A stretch of 32,425 nt of DNA, from the NCBI GenBank assembly GCA_900541745.1, contig UQLA01000022.1, positions 1 through 32,425 on the forward strand, given 5' to 3'. Both the position numbers and the translations under genes were made by a program. The stretch comes from an uncultured Collinsella sp. (lineage in GTDB: Bacteria > Actinomycetota > Coriobacteriia > Coriobacteriales > Coriobacteriaceae). Below the pieces are notes generated by a model, which ran no database searches, was not told the origin of the DNA, and saw only the letters and a program-made list of their open reading frames with translations. Below, piece after piece: positions 6,536 through 14,393 of the stretch; positions within the stretch are counted from its first letter, which is position 1; each line of letters starts with the position of its first letter.

Positions 6536-8485
6536 CTAGAGCTCGCAGGCAACCTTGTAGCCATCGCCGATGGCATCGCGGATGTTGCCGCACTTGTTGG
6601 CATCGCCCAGCACGTGGGTGGCAACGCCGGCAGCGGCAAGGTCGTCGGCCAGCTTGGTATTGGGACGATAGCCCATGGCAAGCACCAGCGTATCGGCATC
6701 GGCGATAGTGTGGATCTCGCCATCTTTTTCGTAGCTGATGGTGTCCTCGGTAATCTCGGTTACCTTGGCCTCGGTTAGCACGTGAACGCCCTTGGAGAGC
6801 ATGCGCGTGATGAGCACCGCGCGGCCGGCGCCGCCCTCGTTGGCGGCGAGCGTCTTGGTCATCTCGATGACGGTGACATCGCGATTGGCCGGCGACAGGT
6901 CGTTGACCAGCGGGGCCAGGTAATCGGCCGTCTCGCAGCCAACGGTGCCGCCGCCCACGATGACGATCTTCTTGCCCGGGAAAGCCTTGCCACCCAGCAG
7001 GTCGTCAGCCGTCATAACCTGCTTAAAGCCCTGCATGAAGGCCGGGGCGATGGGTTCGGCGCCATAAGCAAGGACGACCTCGTAGCCGGCGTAGTCACGC
7101 TGAATGTCCTCAGCCGAAAGCTCGGTGCCAAACACGCACTTCACGCCGACCTCGGCCAGGCGGCGGTACTGATACTTGATCACGCGGGTGAGTTCCTGCT
7201 TTGCCGGCGGCACGGCCGCGATACGCATCTCGCCACCCGGTTCGTCCTGCTTATCCACCAGCACCACGTTATGACCGCGCTTGGCGGCAATGTAGGCAGC
7301 TTCCATGCCCGCAGGACCAGCGCCCACAACCAGCACGTTCTTGGCCTCGGCGGCAGGCTCGTAGCCAGCCTCGTCGCGCTCCACGTCCGGGTTGACGGTG
7401 CAGGAGATGCGCTTGCCGAACATGATGCCGTTCAGACAGCGCAGGCAGCCGATGCAGGGGCGGATGTCGTCGGCGTTGCCGGCAGCGGCCTTATTGCAGA
7501 ACTCGGCATCGCACAGATTGGCGCGGCCCATCATGCAGATGTCGGCGGCACCGTCCTCGATCAGTTCCTCGGCGATCCAGGCTTCATTGATGCGGCCGAC
7601 CGTGGCGACAGGAATGTTGACGTGTTTTTTAATCTCACGCGAGCAGGCAGCGTGCGAGGCCTGCTGGGTACCGGCGGCAGGAATCGCGGAGCCACGCTTG
7701 ATGGTGGTGCCGCCCGACACATGAATCATGTCGACGCCGGCCTTCTCCAGACGACGCGAGACATAAATCATATCGTTGAGGGTCAGGCCGCCATCGGTGT
7801 ACTCGTCACCCGAAATACGGACGTCGATGATGAAGTCCTTGCCGCAGCGCTCGCGGATCTCGGCGATGACCTCGAGCAAAAAGCGCATGCGGGCGTCGAG
7901 CGAGCCGCCATACTCATCGGTACGTTTGTTGTAGAGCGGGGTCAAAAAGCCACCGAGCATGCCGTGGGCGTGCGCCGCGTGGACCTCGACGCCATCGACA
8001 CCGGCCTTCTGCATACGCACGGCAGCGTCGCCAAACTGATGCGTGAGCTCGTGAATCTCATCGACCGTGATGGGGCGCGGCGCCTCGCGGGCATAGGACG
8101 GGCCCACAAAGGACGGAGCGATCAGGCGCGGCGTGCCCGGAATGTTAAAGGCCATGTAGGCGGGGTGGAAGAGCTGCGGCATGATCTTGCAGCCATACTC
8201 GTGGACGGCCGCGGCGAGCTTTTCCCAGCCAGGGATAAACGTGTCGTCGTAGCAGCACATGTCACCCGGCAGATAGGTATAGGTAGGCTCGACCGTCACG
8301 ACCTCGGTGATGATCAGGCCAACGCCGCCCTTGGCACGGGCACGGTAATGATCGACCAAGTCGTCGGTCACGTAGCCATGATCGGCCAGATTCGTGGACA
8401 CCGGCGGCATAAAGACGCGGTTCTTAACCTCGGTCGTACCGACCTTGATCGGGCTAAAGAGCATCGGATAGGCGGAGGACTCCAT
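6536..8485 (-). CDS. FMN/FAD/4Fe-4S oxidoreductase of the 2,4-dienoyl-CoA reductase (FadH/BaiCD-like) family
   Basis: The 649-aa protein has an N-terminal old-yellow-enzyme TIM barrel (about 1-340), a Cys motif for a 4Fe-4S cluster (Cys344, 347, 350 and 362) and a C-terminal NAD(P)H/FAD module with two dinucleotide-binding motifs (VVGAGPAGMEAA and VIVGGGTVGCETA). Family members reduce activated C=C bonds of dienoyl-CoAs, enoates or bile-acid intermediates. The barrel motif, usually H-x-x-H-x-GYLL-x-QF, is HAAHAHGMLGGF at 169-180, so the usual catalytic Tyr appears replaced, suggesting a different substrate. The ATG at 8485 follows AAAGGAA. It lies about 100 bp after the FeoB-associated gene on the same strand. 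The substrate is unknown. Confidence 0.85.
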   Translation of the reverse strand: MESSAYPMLFSPIKVGTTEVKNRVFMPPVSTNLADHGYVTDDLVDHYRARAKGGVGLIITEVVTVEPTYTYLPGDMCCYDDTFIPGWEKLAAAVHEYGCKIMPQLFHPAYMAFNIPGTPRLIAPSFVGPSYAREAPRPITVDEIHELTHQFGDAAVRMQKAGVDGVEVHAAHAHGMLGGFLTPLYNKRTDEYGGSLDARMRFLLEVIAEIRERCGKDFIIDVRISGDEYTDGGLTLNDMIYVSRRLEKAGVDMIHVSGGTTIKRGSAIPAAGTQQASHAACSREIKKHVNIPVATVGRINEAWIAEELIEDGAADICMMGRANLCDAEFCNKAAAGNADDIRPCIGCLRCLNGIMFGKRISCTVNPDVERDEAGYEPAAEAKNVLVVGAGPAGMEAAYIAAKRGHNVVLVDKQDEPGGEMRIAAVPPAKQELTRVIKYQYRRLAEVGVKCVFGTELSAEDIQRDYAGYEVVLAYGAEPIAPAFMQGFKQVMTADDLLGGKAFPGKKIVIVGGGTVGCETADYLAPLVNDLSPANRDVTVIEMTKTLAANEGGAGRAVLITRMLSKGVHVLTEAKVTEITEDTISYEKDGEIHTIADADTLVLAMGYRPNTKLADDLAAAGVATHVLGDANKCGNIRDAIGDGYKVACEL

Positions 8486-8587
8486 ACAGGGTTCCTTTCG
8501 TTTGAGCCGCTGGGCGGCAGTTGCTAACGTACTTATCGTATCAGCAACTGCCGCATCCGCAGTCAAACATACCCAAACGCCGGTCGG

Positions 8588-8788
8588 CTAATGAATACCG
8601 CGGCCCAAGTCTTCGGCGATTTTGTCGACGCCTTTCAGCGCGGCACAGATCTTTTTGTTGGAGCAATGCCCCGTGCAAACGCCACCCTGAGCGCAGTCGG
8701 CGCAGGTGCCCTTGCGGTAGATGCGCACGCACACGGCGACAAACGCAATACCGATAACAGCCAGTACAACAATATCGATAGGTGCCAT
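8588..8788 (-). CDS. FeoB-associated Cys-rich membrane peptide
   Basis: The 66-aa protein has one N-terminal transmembrane helix (IDIVVLAVIGIAFVAVCV) followed by a short Cys-rich tail with GTCADCAQGGVCTGHC and one further Cys (KKIC). Small proteins of this type are encoded next to feoB in many Firmicutes and Actinobacteria and are thought to bind iron or Fe-S at the inner face of the Feo system. An AGGAGG site lies about 7 bases before the ATG. A strong terminator separates it from feoB, so it probably has its own promoter or depends on read-through. Confidence 0.8.
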   Translation of the reverse strand: MAPIDIVVLAVIGIAFVAVCVRIYRKGTCADCAQGGVCTGHCSNKKICAALKGVDKIAEDLGRGIH

Positions 8789-8901
8789 AGCAAACCTCCT
8801 CTAGTTAACCACCACTTACTTTACCCCATCCTCCACCCACCAATAAGGGACAGATTTATATTGGTCGGTTTTATCTGCGGAAACGTCACATCTCCCCCAC
8901 C

Positions 8902-8934
8902 AAAAAGCCCGAGTGTCGCTGGGACACCCGGGCT
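8902..8934 (-). terminator. feoB terminator
   Basis: On the minus strand AGCCCGGGTGTC and GACACTCGGGCT form a 12-bp stem (one G-U pair) with a five-base loop, followed by TTTTTG. It lies 30 bases after the feoB stop codon and marks the end of the feoAAB transcript. Confidence 0.85.
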
Positions 8935-8963
8935 CGTGAAAAGGGGCTAGTCCTTATTCGGAC

Positions 8964-11291
8964 TTAAGCGGAAACTGCGGCGGAAGCAGTGTTGGTCTCG
9001 TCCTCGTCGGTCCATGCATGTTTGGGCATGGGGCGGAAGATCTGGAAGAGCATCGCAACCAGCAGCACGATGGCCACAATCGTCCAGATACCAAACTGTC
9101 CCAGAACAAGCAGGTTGTAGAACTGGTTGATGAATAGGCCAATGACCCAAGCGAAGGCGCACTCGTAGCCGATGGCAATCGCGGTCCACTTGCCAGAGTC
9201 CATCTGGTTGCGGATGGTGCCCATGGCGGCAAAGCACGGAGCGCACAGCAGGTTGAAGGCACCAAAGGCAACGCAAGCGCCCATGGTCGGGAACATGCCG
9301 GCAAACGCGGTCCACAGGCTCGGGTCGGTCTCGGCGGCGTCGGCCACGGACAGCAGCGATCCGGCGGTGGCGACGACGTTCTCCTTGGCGACGAGGCCGG
9401 AGACGGTCAGCGCGGTTGCCTGCCAGGTGCTAAAGCCGAGCGGGGCGAAAATCCAGGCGACCAGGTTGCCCAGCATGGCGAGCACGGAGTAGTCCATGAA
9501 CTCCTCGGGGATGCCGTCCATCGCAGGCAGGAAGCCAAAGGAACCGTTGTAGCTACCAAAGTTGGACAGGAACCAAACCACGACGGTGGACGCGAAGATG
9601 ACCGTGCCGGCCTTCTTAATAAAGGCCCAGCAGCGCTCCCACACGTGCAGTGCCCAAGAGCGGATCGCCGGGAAGTGGTAGGCGGGAAGCTCCATAACGA
9701 ACGGCGTCGGGCGGCCGGCGAAGAGCTTGGTCTTCTTGAGCATGAGGCCCGAGGCGATGACGGCAAAGACGCCCAGGAAGTAGAAGAGCGGGCTGATCCA
9801 CGCGGCGGTGGTGGAAGAATCGCCGATGATGGAACCCATGAGCAGGGCGATGATCGGCAGCTTGGCGCCACAGGGAATGAACGTGGTGGTCATGACCGTC
9901 ATGCGGCGGTCCTTCTCGTTCTCGATGGTCTTGGTAGCCATGACGCCGGGGACGCCGCAGCCCGAAGACACGAGCATGGGGATGAAGGACTTACCGGACA
10001 GGCCAAAGCGGCGGAACACGCGGTCCATGATGAAGGCGACGCGGGCCATATAGCCGCAGTCCTCCAGGAAAGACAGCATCACAAAGAGCAAGAACATCTG
10101 CGGCACAAAGCCGAAGATGGCACCCAAACCGCCGACGATGCCGTCGCAGACCAGCGAATCGACCAGGCCACCGTCCTCGGTACCGCCCGCCACAAGGGCG
10201 TCGTGCACCACGGTGGTGATACCCGGGACATAGGGGCCGTACTGCGCCGGATCGACCGAGTCGGCGTCGTCACCCGCAGCCTCGACGGCCGCATCGTAGG
10301 CGTCGCGGCCCTGGCCGAGCACATACCAGCCGTCGGTACCGAAGAGCTGGTCGTTGGTGAAGTCGGTCACCGTGCCACCCAAGGTAGAAACGGCGATGTA
10401 GTACACGCAGAACATGATGACCACAAAGATCGGCAGGCCCAGGATACGATTGGTAACCACGCGGTCGATCTTCTCGGAGGTGCTCATCTTGGCCGGAGCC
10501 TTGGTGAGGCACTCATCGATGATATGCGCGATGACGCCATAGCGCTCGCCGGTGATGATGGACTCGGCATCGTCGTCGCAATCCTGCTCGCACTGGGCGA
10601 CCAGCTGCTCCACGCGAGCGGCCTTCTCCTTAGTGAGGTTGATGAGCTTGCAGGCGTCCGCGTCGCGCTCAAACAGCTTGACCGCGTAGTAGCGGCGCTT
10701 GTTGGCGGGAACGCTCGCCGGCAGGTTGTTCTCGATGTGGTCCAGAACGTCCTCGATGGAGGAATCGAACTTGTGCTCCGGCACCTGGCCCTTAGAAGCG
10801 GCAGACTTCTTGACCTGCTCGAAAAGCTCCTTGATACCCTTGTTCTTAAGGGCCGAGATCATCATGACCGGGCAGCCGAGCTTCTTGGAGAGCTTGTCCG
10901 TGTCAATCTTGTCGCCGTTCTTCTCGACCAAGTCGGCCATGTTGAGGGCGACGACCACGGGCAGGCCGGTCTCGATGACCTGAAGCGCCAGGTACAGGTT
11001 GCGCTCGAGGTTGGTGGCGTCGACCACCTGGACGACGACATCGGACTCGCCGCTCATGAGGTAATCGCGCGAGCACTGCTCCTCGGGGCTGTAGGGGGAA
11101 AGCGAGTAGATGCCGGGGAGGTCCGTGATGGTAACGTTCTTGTCGCTTAGGAGCTTGGCCTCCTTTTTCTCAACCGTGACGCCGGGCCAGTTGCCAACGT
11201 AGCCGTTGGCGCCGGTGATCAGGTTGAAAAGCGTGGTCTTGCCGCAGTTAGGGTTACCCGCCAGCGCGACATGGATCTGAGAATCCGCCAT
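8964..11291 (-). CDS. feoB: Ferrous iron transporter FeoB
   Basis: The 775-aa inner-membrane protein imports Fe2+ driven or gated by GTP. The N-terminal G domain shows G1 GNPNCGKTT (12-20), the switch region GNWPGVTVE, G3 DLPGIYSLSPYSPEE and G4 LNMAD, followed by the helical FeoB spacer domain. The membrane part carries the two conserved Cys-containing gate motifs, SSGCGVPGVMATKT and FIPCGAKLPII. The length fits the family. It is the third gene of the minus-strand feoA-feoA-feoB operon; the 123-bp gap to the second feoA contains a palindromic site at 11367-11386 that may give feoB extra control. It ends at a strong terminator. Confidence 0.97.
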   Translation of the reverse strand: MADSQIHVALAGNPNCGKTTLFNLITGANGYVGNWPGVTVEKKEAKLLSDKNVTITDLPGIYSLSPYSPEEQCSRDYLMSGESDVVVQVVDATNLERNLYLALQVIETGLPVVVALNMADLVEKNGDKIDTDKLSKKLGCPVMMISALKNKGIKELFEQVKKSAASKGQVPEHKFDSSIEDVLDHIENNLPASVPANKRRYYAVKLFERDADACKLINLTKEKAARVEQLVAQCEQDCDDDAESIITGERYGVIAHIIDECLTKAPAKMSTSEKIDRVVTNRILGLPIFVVIMFCVYYIAVSTLGGTVTDFTNDQLFGTDGWYVLGQGRDAYDAAVEAAGDDADSVDPAQYGPYVPGITTVVHDALVAGGTEDGGLVDSLVCDGIVGGLGAIFGFVPQMFLLFVMLSFLEDCGYMARVAFIMDRVFRRFGLSGKSFIPMLVSSGCGVPGVMATKTIENEKDRRMTVMTTTFIPCGAKLPIIALLMGSIIGDSSTTAAWISPLFYFLGVFAVIASGLMLKKTKLFAGRPTPFVMELPAYHFPAIRSWALHVWERCWAFIKKAGTVIFASTVVVWFLSNFGSYNGSFGFLPAMDGIPEEFMDYSVLAMLGNLVAWIFAPLGFSTWQATALTVSGLVAKENVVATAGSLLSVADAAETDPSLWTAFAGMFPTMGACVAFGAFNLLCAPCFAAMGTIRNQMDSGKWTAIAIGYECAFAWVIGLFINQFYNLLVLGQFGIWTIVAIVLLVAMLFQIFRPMPKHAWTDEDETNTASAAVSA

Positions 11292-11361
11292 TCAATCCTT
11301 CTTCCTTGTGTGCCTGCGCTGCTTTCTCCGCGCGGGCTGGATAATGTGCTTCAAAAATGCT

Positions 11362-11392
11362 GCATTAAGTTAGAAATACCTAACTTTATCTG
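11362..11392. promoter_or_regulatory. Palindromic site between feoA and feoB
   Basis: AAGTTAG (11367-11373) and CTAACTT (11380-11386) form a perfect 7-bp inverted repeat around a 6-base spacer. The symmetry extends outward through TGCA on both sides after a small asymmetric gap. The GTTAG half-site resembles those in the feoA promoter and the half-sites of DtxR/IdeR-type metalloregulators. An iron-dependent regulator as the binder is inference. Confidence 0.5.
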
Positions 11393-11414
11393 CAGAAATA
11401 TACGCCGCGAGCCC

Positions 11415-11636
11415 TTACTGGACCTCGACGACAGCCGCCTCCTCCTTGCGGATGGAAAGCTCGTAGCCGCGCACGTTGATCTCGACCGGATCACCGAGCG
11501 GTGCAACCTTCACGACCTTGAACGAAGTGCCCTTGATGAGCCCCAGGTCCATAAGGTGGCGGCGAAGCGCACCCTCACCGTGAAGCTTGACGATGGTAGA
11601 GCTCTCGCCCACCTTAACGTCACCCAACGTCTTCAT
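11415..11636 (-). CDS. feoA: FeoA-domain protein (second of two)
   Basis: The 73-aa protein is a single FeoA SH3-like domain. It contains the typical LMDLGLIKGTSFKVVKVAPLGDP segment (about 28-51) and the closing YELSIRKEEAAVVEV strand. FeoA proteins are cytoplasmic partners of FeoB that adjust ferrous iron uptake. It lies 39 bp after the first feoA and 123 bp before feoB, in one minus-strand operon. The start ATG follows a purine-rich GGGGGACAAGAGG stretch. Confidence 0.93.
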   Translation of the reverse strand: MKTLGDVKVGESSTIVKLHGEGALRRHLMDLGLIKGTSFKVVKVAPLGDPVEINVRGYELSIRKEEAAVVEVQ

Positions 11637-11675
11637 CCTCTTGTCCCCCTTTCGGTTTTTATGAAATGCTGCGGA

Positions 11676-11918
11676 CTAACCGACGGTCATGATGTGCATG
11701 GCAACCTTGGAATCGATGCCAAAGCGTGCGCCCAGCACCGTGACGATGATATTGGCGCCACTCGAGCTCACCACGTGGATTTCGTTGCCCTCGACAAAGC
11801 CGAGGTCTTTGAGGTGGTGTTTCATGTCCTCATTGCCCTTTACACGCGACACGCGCACGGTTTCGCCCGCTTTTACCATCGAAAGCGGCATGGCCGGCAT
11901 CTGCGGTCCGCAAGACAT
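11676..11918 (-). CDS. feoA: FeoA-domain protein (first of two)
   Basis: The 80-aa protein is another FeoA SH3-like domain, with a short N-terminal extension containing Cys3 (MSCGPQMPAMPLS) and the family core HLKDLGFVEGNEIHVVSS followed by VLGARFGIDSKVAMHIMTV. It differs clearly from the second FeoA, so the two are paralogues with perhaps different roles rather than a recent duplication. It is the promoter-proximal gene of feoAAB, with GGAG upstream of the ATG. The promoter region contains a long inverted repeat (11961-12014). Confidence 0.93.
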   Translation of the reverse strand: MSCGPQMPAMPLSMVKAGETVRVSRVKGNEDMKHHLKDLGFVEGNEIHVVSSSGANIIVTVLGARFGIDSKVAMHIMTVG

Positions 11919-11960
11919 GAGTGGCTCCTAACGTCAGTTCGTCCTCAACATCGACGCGTT

Positions 11961-12014
11961 AAAAGTTAGCCACGTCTGTGTTCGCTATAGTAAACTAGCA
12001 CGTGGTTAACTTTT
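11961..12014 (-). promoter_or_regulatory. feoAAB promoter with a 15-bp inverted repeat operator
   Basis: AAAAGTTAGCCACGT (11961-11975) and ACGTGGTTAACTTTT (12000-12014) are inverted copies with a single mismatch. The 24-base spacer, read on the minus strand, holds a TACTATAG stretch suitable as a -10 element about 50-60 bp upstream of the first feoA. A regulator bound to both arms would cover the promoter. The half-site GTTAGCC resembles DtxR/IdeR boxes; a Fur-type box is not evident. Confidence 0.55.
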
Positions 12015-12056
12015 TGGAAAGGGTCCTGTTCAGTTTTTCGAAAAAGTTTCCTATAC

Positions 12057-12099
12057 GAAACAAAAGGGCGCGGCAAAGGACCATCCTTTACCACGCCCT
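12057..12099 (-). terminator. Terminator of the HPr gene
   Basis: On the minus strand AGGGCGTGGTAAAGG and CCTTTGCCGCGCCCT form a 15-bp stem (two G-U pairs) with a five-base loop, followed by TTTGTTT. It lies 8 bases after the HPr stop codon and insulates it from the feo promoter. Confidence 0.85.
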
Positions 12100-12106
12100 A
12101 TCATGC

Positions 12107-12355
12107 CTAGAGCGAGAGATTTCTGATCGATGTGACGCAGGAGGCCTCATCCACGCCCGAAACACGAAAGACGACGTTTTCGCCGCACTCACCATAGAGG
12201 GCCATGAGCCCCATGACATCGCGGCCATCCGTGTGGCGGTCGCCGATACTGACTGACACGTCACTACGGTGCTTGGCAATGATGTCATAGAGCAGCGCAA
12301 CCGGGCGGGCATGTAATCCCAACGGATCTTTAATCGTCTTTGTAAACTCGACCAT
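12107..12355 (-). CDS. HPr-family phosphocarrier with Asp at position 46
   Basis: The 82-aa protein has the HPr fold and length. The phosphorylation motif GLHARPVA places the active His exactly at residue 15, so it should accept phosphate from Enzyme I of the sugar phosphotransferase system. The regulatory serine of Gram-positive HPr (Ser46, in a KSIMG-type motif) is Asp46 here (GRDVMGLMAL). HPr kinase could not phosphorylate this site, and Asp may mimic the phosphoserine form. I chose the ATG at 12355 because GGAGGGG precedes it and both key residues fall on canonical numbers; an upstream ATG at 12400 has no such support. It is monocistronic with its own terminator. Whether this is the main PTS HPr or a regulatory paralogue cannot be decided here. 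Confidence 0.88.
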   Translation of the reverse strand: MVEFTKTIKDPLGLHARPVALLYDIIAKHRSDVSVSIGDRHTDGRDVMGLMALYGECGENVVFRVSGVDEASCVTSIRNLSL

Positions 12356-12448
12356 GTCCCCTCCCGCGGCATCGCACATTCGGCCGGCAAACCCAGCCAC
12401 GTGGTAGTTATTGTAGCGTTAGATGCTTGTCGAGAGCCCCTCTGGATA

Positions 12449-12675
12449 CCCCGTGGTCAAAAAGTGGCAAATATGAGTACTGTCACCAATTTAGTAGCAG
12501 CAAAATCGAGAGCAAATTGCCTACTTTGAGCGATTCGAAGAGGTTGAAAGCCGTCAAACGCCCTTTAAAGGGGGTTAGATAAATTGATTTTGAGTCCATT
12601 TTTGCTCAAAACCGGCCGATAGATATGGCACTTATTTTGCAACAGTACTCATATTTGGCATTTTTGTCCACAGGG
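12449..12675. repeat. MITE-like element with ~35-bp terminal inverted repeats
   Basis: The arms at 12449-12483 and 12642-12675 are inverted copies, with about 31 matching positions of 35, three mismatches and one single-base gap. The innermost 16 bp (CAAATATGAGTACTGT) are perfect. The 158-bp interior is AT-richer than the flanks, has no reading frame and includes a second inverted repeat, TTTTGAG (12588-12594) with CTCAAAA (12605-12611). Size, long terminal repeats and lack of coding capacity fit a miniature inverted-repeat element. I see no obvious target-site duplication. It sits between the HPr promoter side and the permease terminator, harming no gene. Confidence 0.6.
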
Positions 12676-12701
12676 CCCAAAATCCATGCTCCAAAACACA
12701 A

Positions 12702-12729
12702 AAGGAGGGGCCTCGTAAGGCCCCTCCTT
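12702..12729 (-). terminator. Terminator of the permease gene
   Basis: On the minus strand AAGGAGGGGCCT and AGGCCCCTCCTT form a perfect 12-bp stem with a four-base loop, followed by TTGTGTTTTG. It lies about 50 bases after the permease stop codon and probably ends the ebg-permease transcript. Confidence 0.85.
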
Positions 12730-12776
12730 AGGAAGGGGAATCGATTTATTCCACAGCCGTAGATTAATCCCAGCTT

Positions 12777-14240
12777 CTACTCCATCATGTCAAGGACAGA
12801 CGGACGCAGCTCGCTCTCGGCAGCCTCGGGATCGGTCTCGCGCAGGCGGTTGATGTAGCGGTTGTACCACATCACGGCAAGGCCCAGGAAGACAACCACA
12901 CCGCCAACGTTGTAGACCAGCGTCAGCCACAGCGGCTGATCGAGCGGAATGGTGCCGCAGATAAGCACGAAGCAGAAGACCACAAGCAGGAATGCAGCAA
13001 TGACCAGGCCAAAGGTGCGCGAACCCATGCGAAAGCCACGGGGAGCAGCGTCGAAGTTCTTGCGTAACATAAAGTAGGCAAGCAGGATCAGCAGCGGCGG
13101 GAGCAGAGCGGTGGCAGCCGTCATGTTGGTGACGATCATGAGCAGGTCGTCGAGATTACCGGAGCCCAGGGCCGGGATGATCAGGATGGGGACGACGATA
13201 GCGAACTGCAGCCAAGCGGCGCGAGCGGGAATGCCATGCTCGTTAAGCTCGACGATCTTGCTACCAAAGACGCCCTTGGGGATCTCGGTGAAGAACACCT
13301 TGATGGGAGCGGAGGTCCACATCATGAGGGAGCCCAGCGTGGCAGCGAGAAGGATCAGGCCGATGACGCGCGTGGACACTTCCATGGGAATGCCAAAGTG
13401 GGCAAAGACAGCGCCGAATACGTCGAAGATGCCGGTGGAGATGGCAACGCTGCCCTCGGGGATGAACAGGTTAACCAGCAGCGAAGCGCCTGCATACAGA
13501 AGGCCGATGGTCAGGCCGGCGATAACGACAGTGCGCACGAAGGCCTTGACGCCGCCCTTGAGGTCGTTGAGGAACACGCCGACAGACTCAGCGCCGCCAA
13601 CGCCCTGGATGATCCAGGCAAGCGTACCGAAGAAGCCCCACGCAGTTGCGAAGTTGCTCATGTCGGGAGCCATGTTAGCGGGAGTAGGAGCCGTAGCGAA
13701 CTCAACGCCGCCAAAGGCAGCAGCCAGGGACAGCAGGATGAACACGGCGGTCAGGCCGAGAGCCGCGGTCGAACCGAAGGAGGAAATGGAGCCGATCCAC
13801 TTAGCGCCCTTGGTCGAAACCCACGTGGCGATAGCAAAGACGACGATCTCGATAATGGTGATCCACAGCTGCGAAAGCTCGGCGTTGGCACCAAAGAACA
13901 CGTAGCTCGCGTAGATGATGACGTTGGGCAGGACGGACGCAAAGAAGAACAGGTTAACGAACCAGTAGCTAAATGCCGTCAGGAACGCCCAGCGACCACC
14001 CATCGAGGTCTTAACCCATGCGTACACGCCAGACTCGGAGTCCTTGTTGAGGCCGACGAACTCGGCGGTAACCAGGGTATAGGGGACAAAGTACAAAAGC
14101 GTGGCGAAGAAGAACGACGGCGCGGCTGCCAAGCCGATAGCCGCGTTGTTGTTGATGATGTTCTTGATACCGAACACGGCGGCGACCGTCATGCCCAGCA
14201 GAGCGAACGAACCAATCGTTCCTCGTTTTTCAGAGCTCAT
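12777..14240 (-). CDS. APC-superfamily amino acid/polyamine-type permease, YjeM-like
   Basis: The 487-aa membrane protein has about 12 hydrophobic segments. The start (GTIGSFALLGMTVAAVFGIKNIINN) and the region with EFVGLNKDSESGVYAWVKTSMGGRWAF match the pattern of APC transporters related to E. coli YjeM and to glutamate/GABA-type antiporters. The substrate is not known. The ATG at 14240 has GGGAGG in front; an ATG 12 bases upstream is less well placed. It follows ebgC on the same strand after 153 bp that include a weak hairpin, so it may be part of the ebg transcript or have its own promoter. No lactose-permease motif is seen, so a direct sugar role is not supported. Confidence 0.85.
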   Translation of the reverse strand: MSSEKRGTIGSFALLGMTVAAVFGIKNIINNNAAIGLAAAPSFFFATLLYFVPYTLVTAEFVGLNKDSESGVYAWVKTSMGGRWAFLTAFSYWFVNLFFFASVLPNVIIYASYVFFGANAELSQLWITIIEIVVFAIATWVSTKGAKWIGSISSFGSTAALGLTAVFILLSLAAAFGGVEFATAPTPANMAPDMSNFATAWGFFGTLAWIIQGVGGAESVGVFLNDLKGGVKAFVRTVVIAGLTIGLLYAGASLLVNLFIPEGSVAISTGIFDVFGAVFAHFGIPMEVSTRVIGLILLAATLGSLMMWTSAPIKVFFTEIPKGVFGSKIVELNEHGIPARAAWLQFAIVVPILIIPALGSGNLDDLLMIVTNMTAATALLPPLLILLAYFMLRKNFDAAPRGFRMGSRTFGLVIAAFLLVVFCFVLICGTIPLDQPLWLTLVYNVGGVVVFLGLAVMWYNRYINRLRETDPEAAESELRPSVLDMME

Positions 14241-14276
14241 AAGCCCTCCCAATCATCTATTAAATGTCATCTAAAC

Positions 14277-14307
14277 CCGTCCGAGCTGCAAGTGCAAACA
14301 CGGACGG
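14277..14307 (-). other. 7-bp perfect hairpin between ebgC and the permease gene
   Basis: CCGTCCG (14277-14283) and CGGACGG (14301-14307) pair around 17 bases, followed on the minus strand by GTTTAG. It may be a weak terminator or processing site between ebgC and the permease. The T-run is too poor for a firm call. Confidence 0.3.
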
Positions 14308-14393
14308 TGCACCTGCTAAGGGGAATGGGGAAAAGGGAGTCAACAAAGCCATCCCCCTTAACGGCGCGAAGCAAACGTCCAGGCGGACGAATA

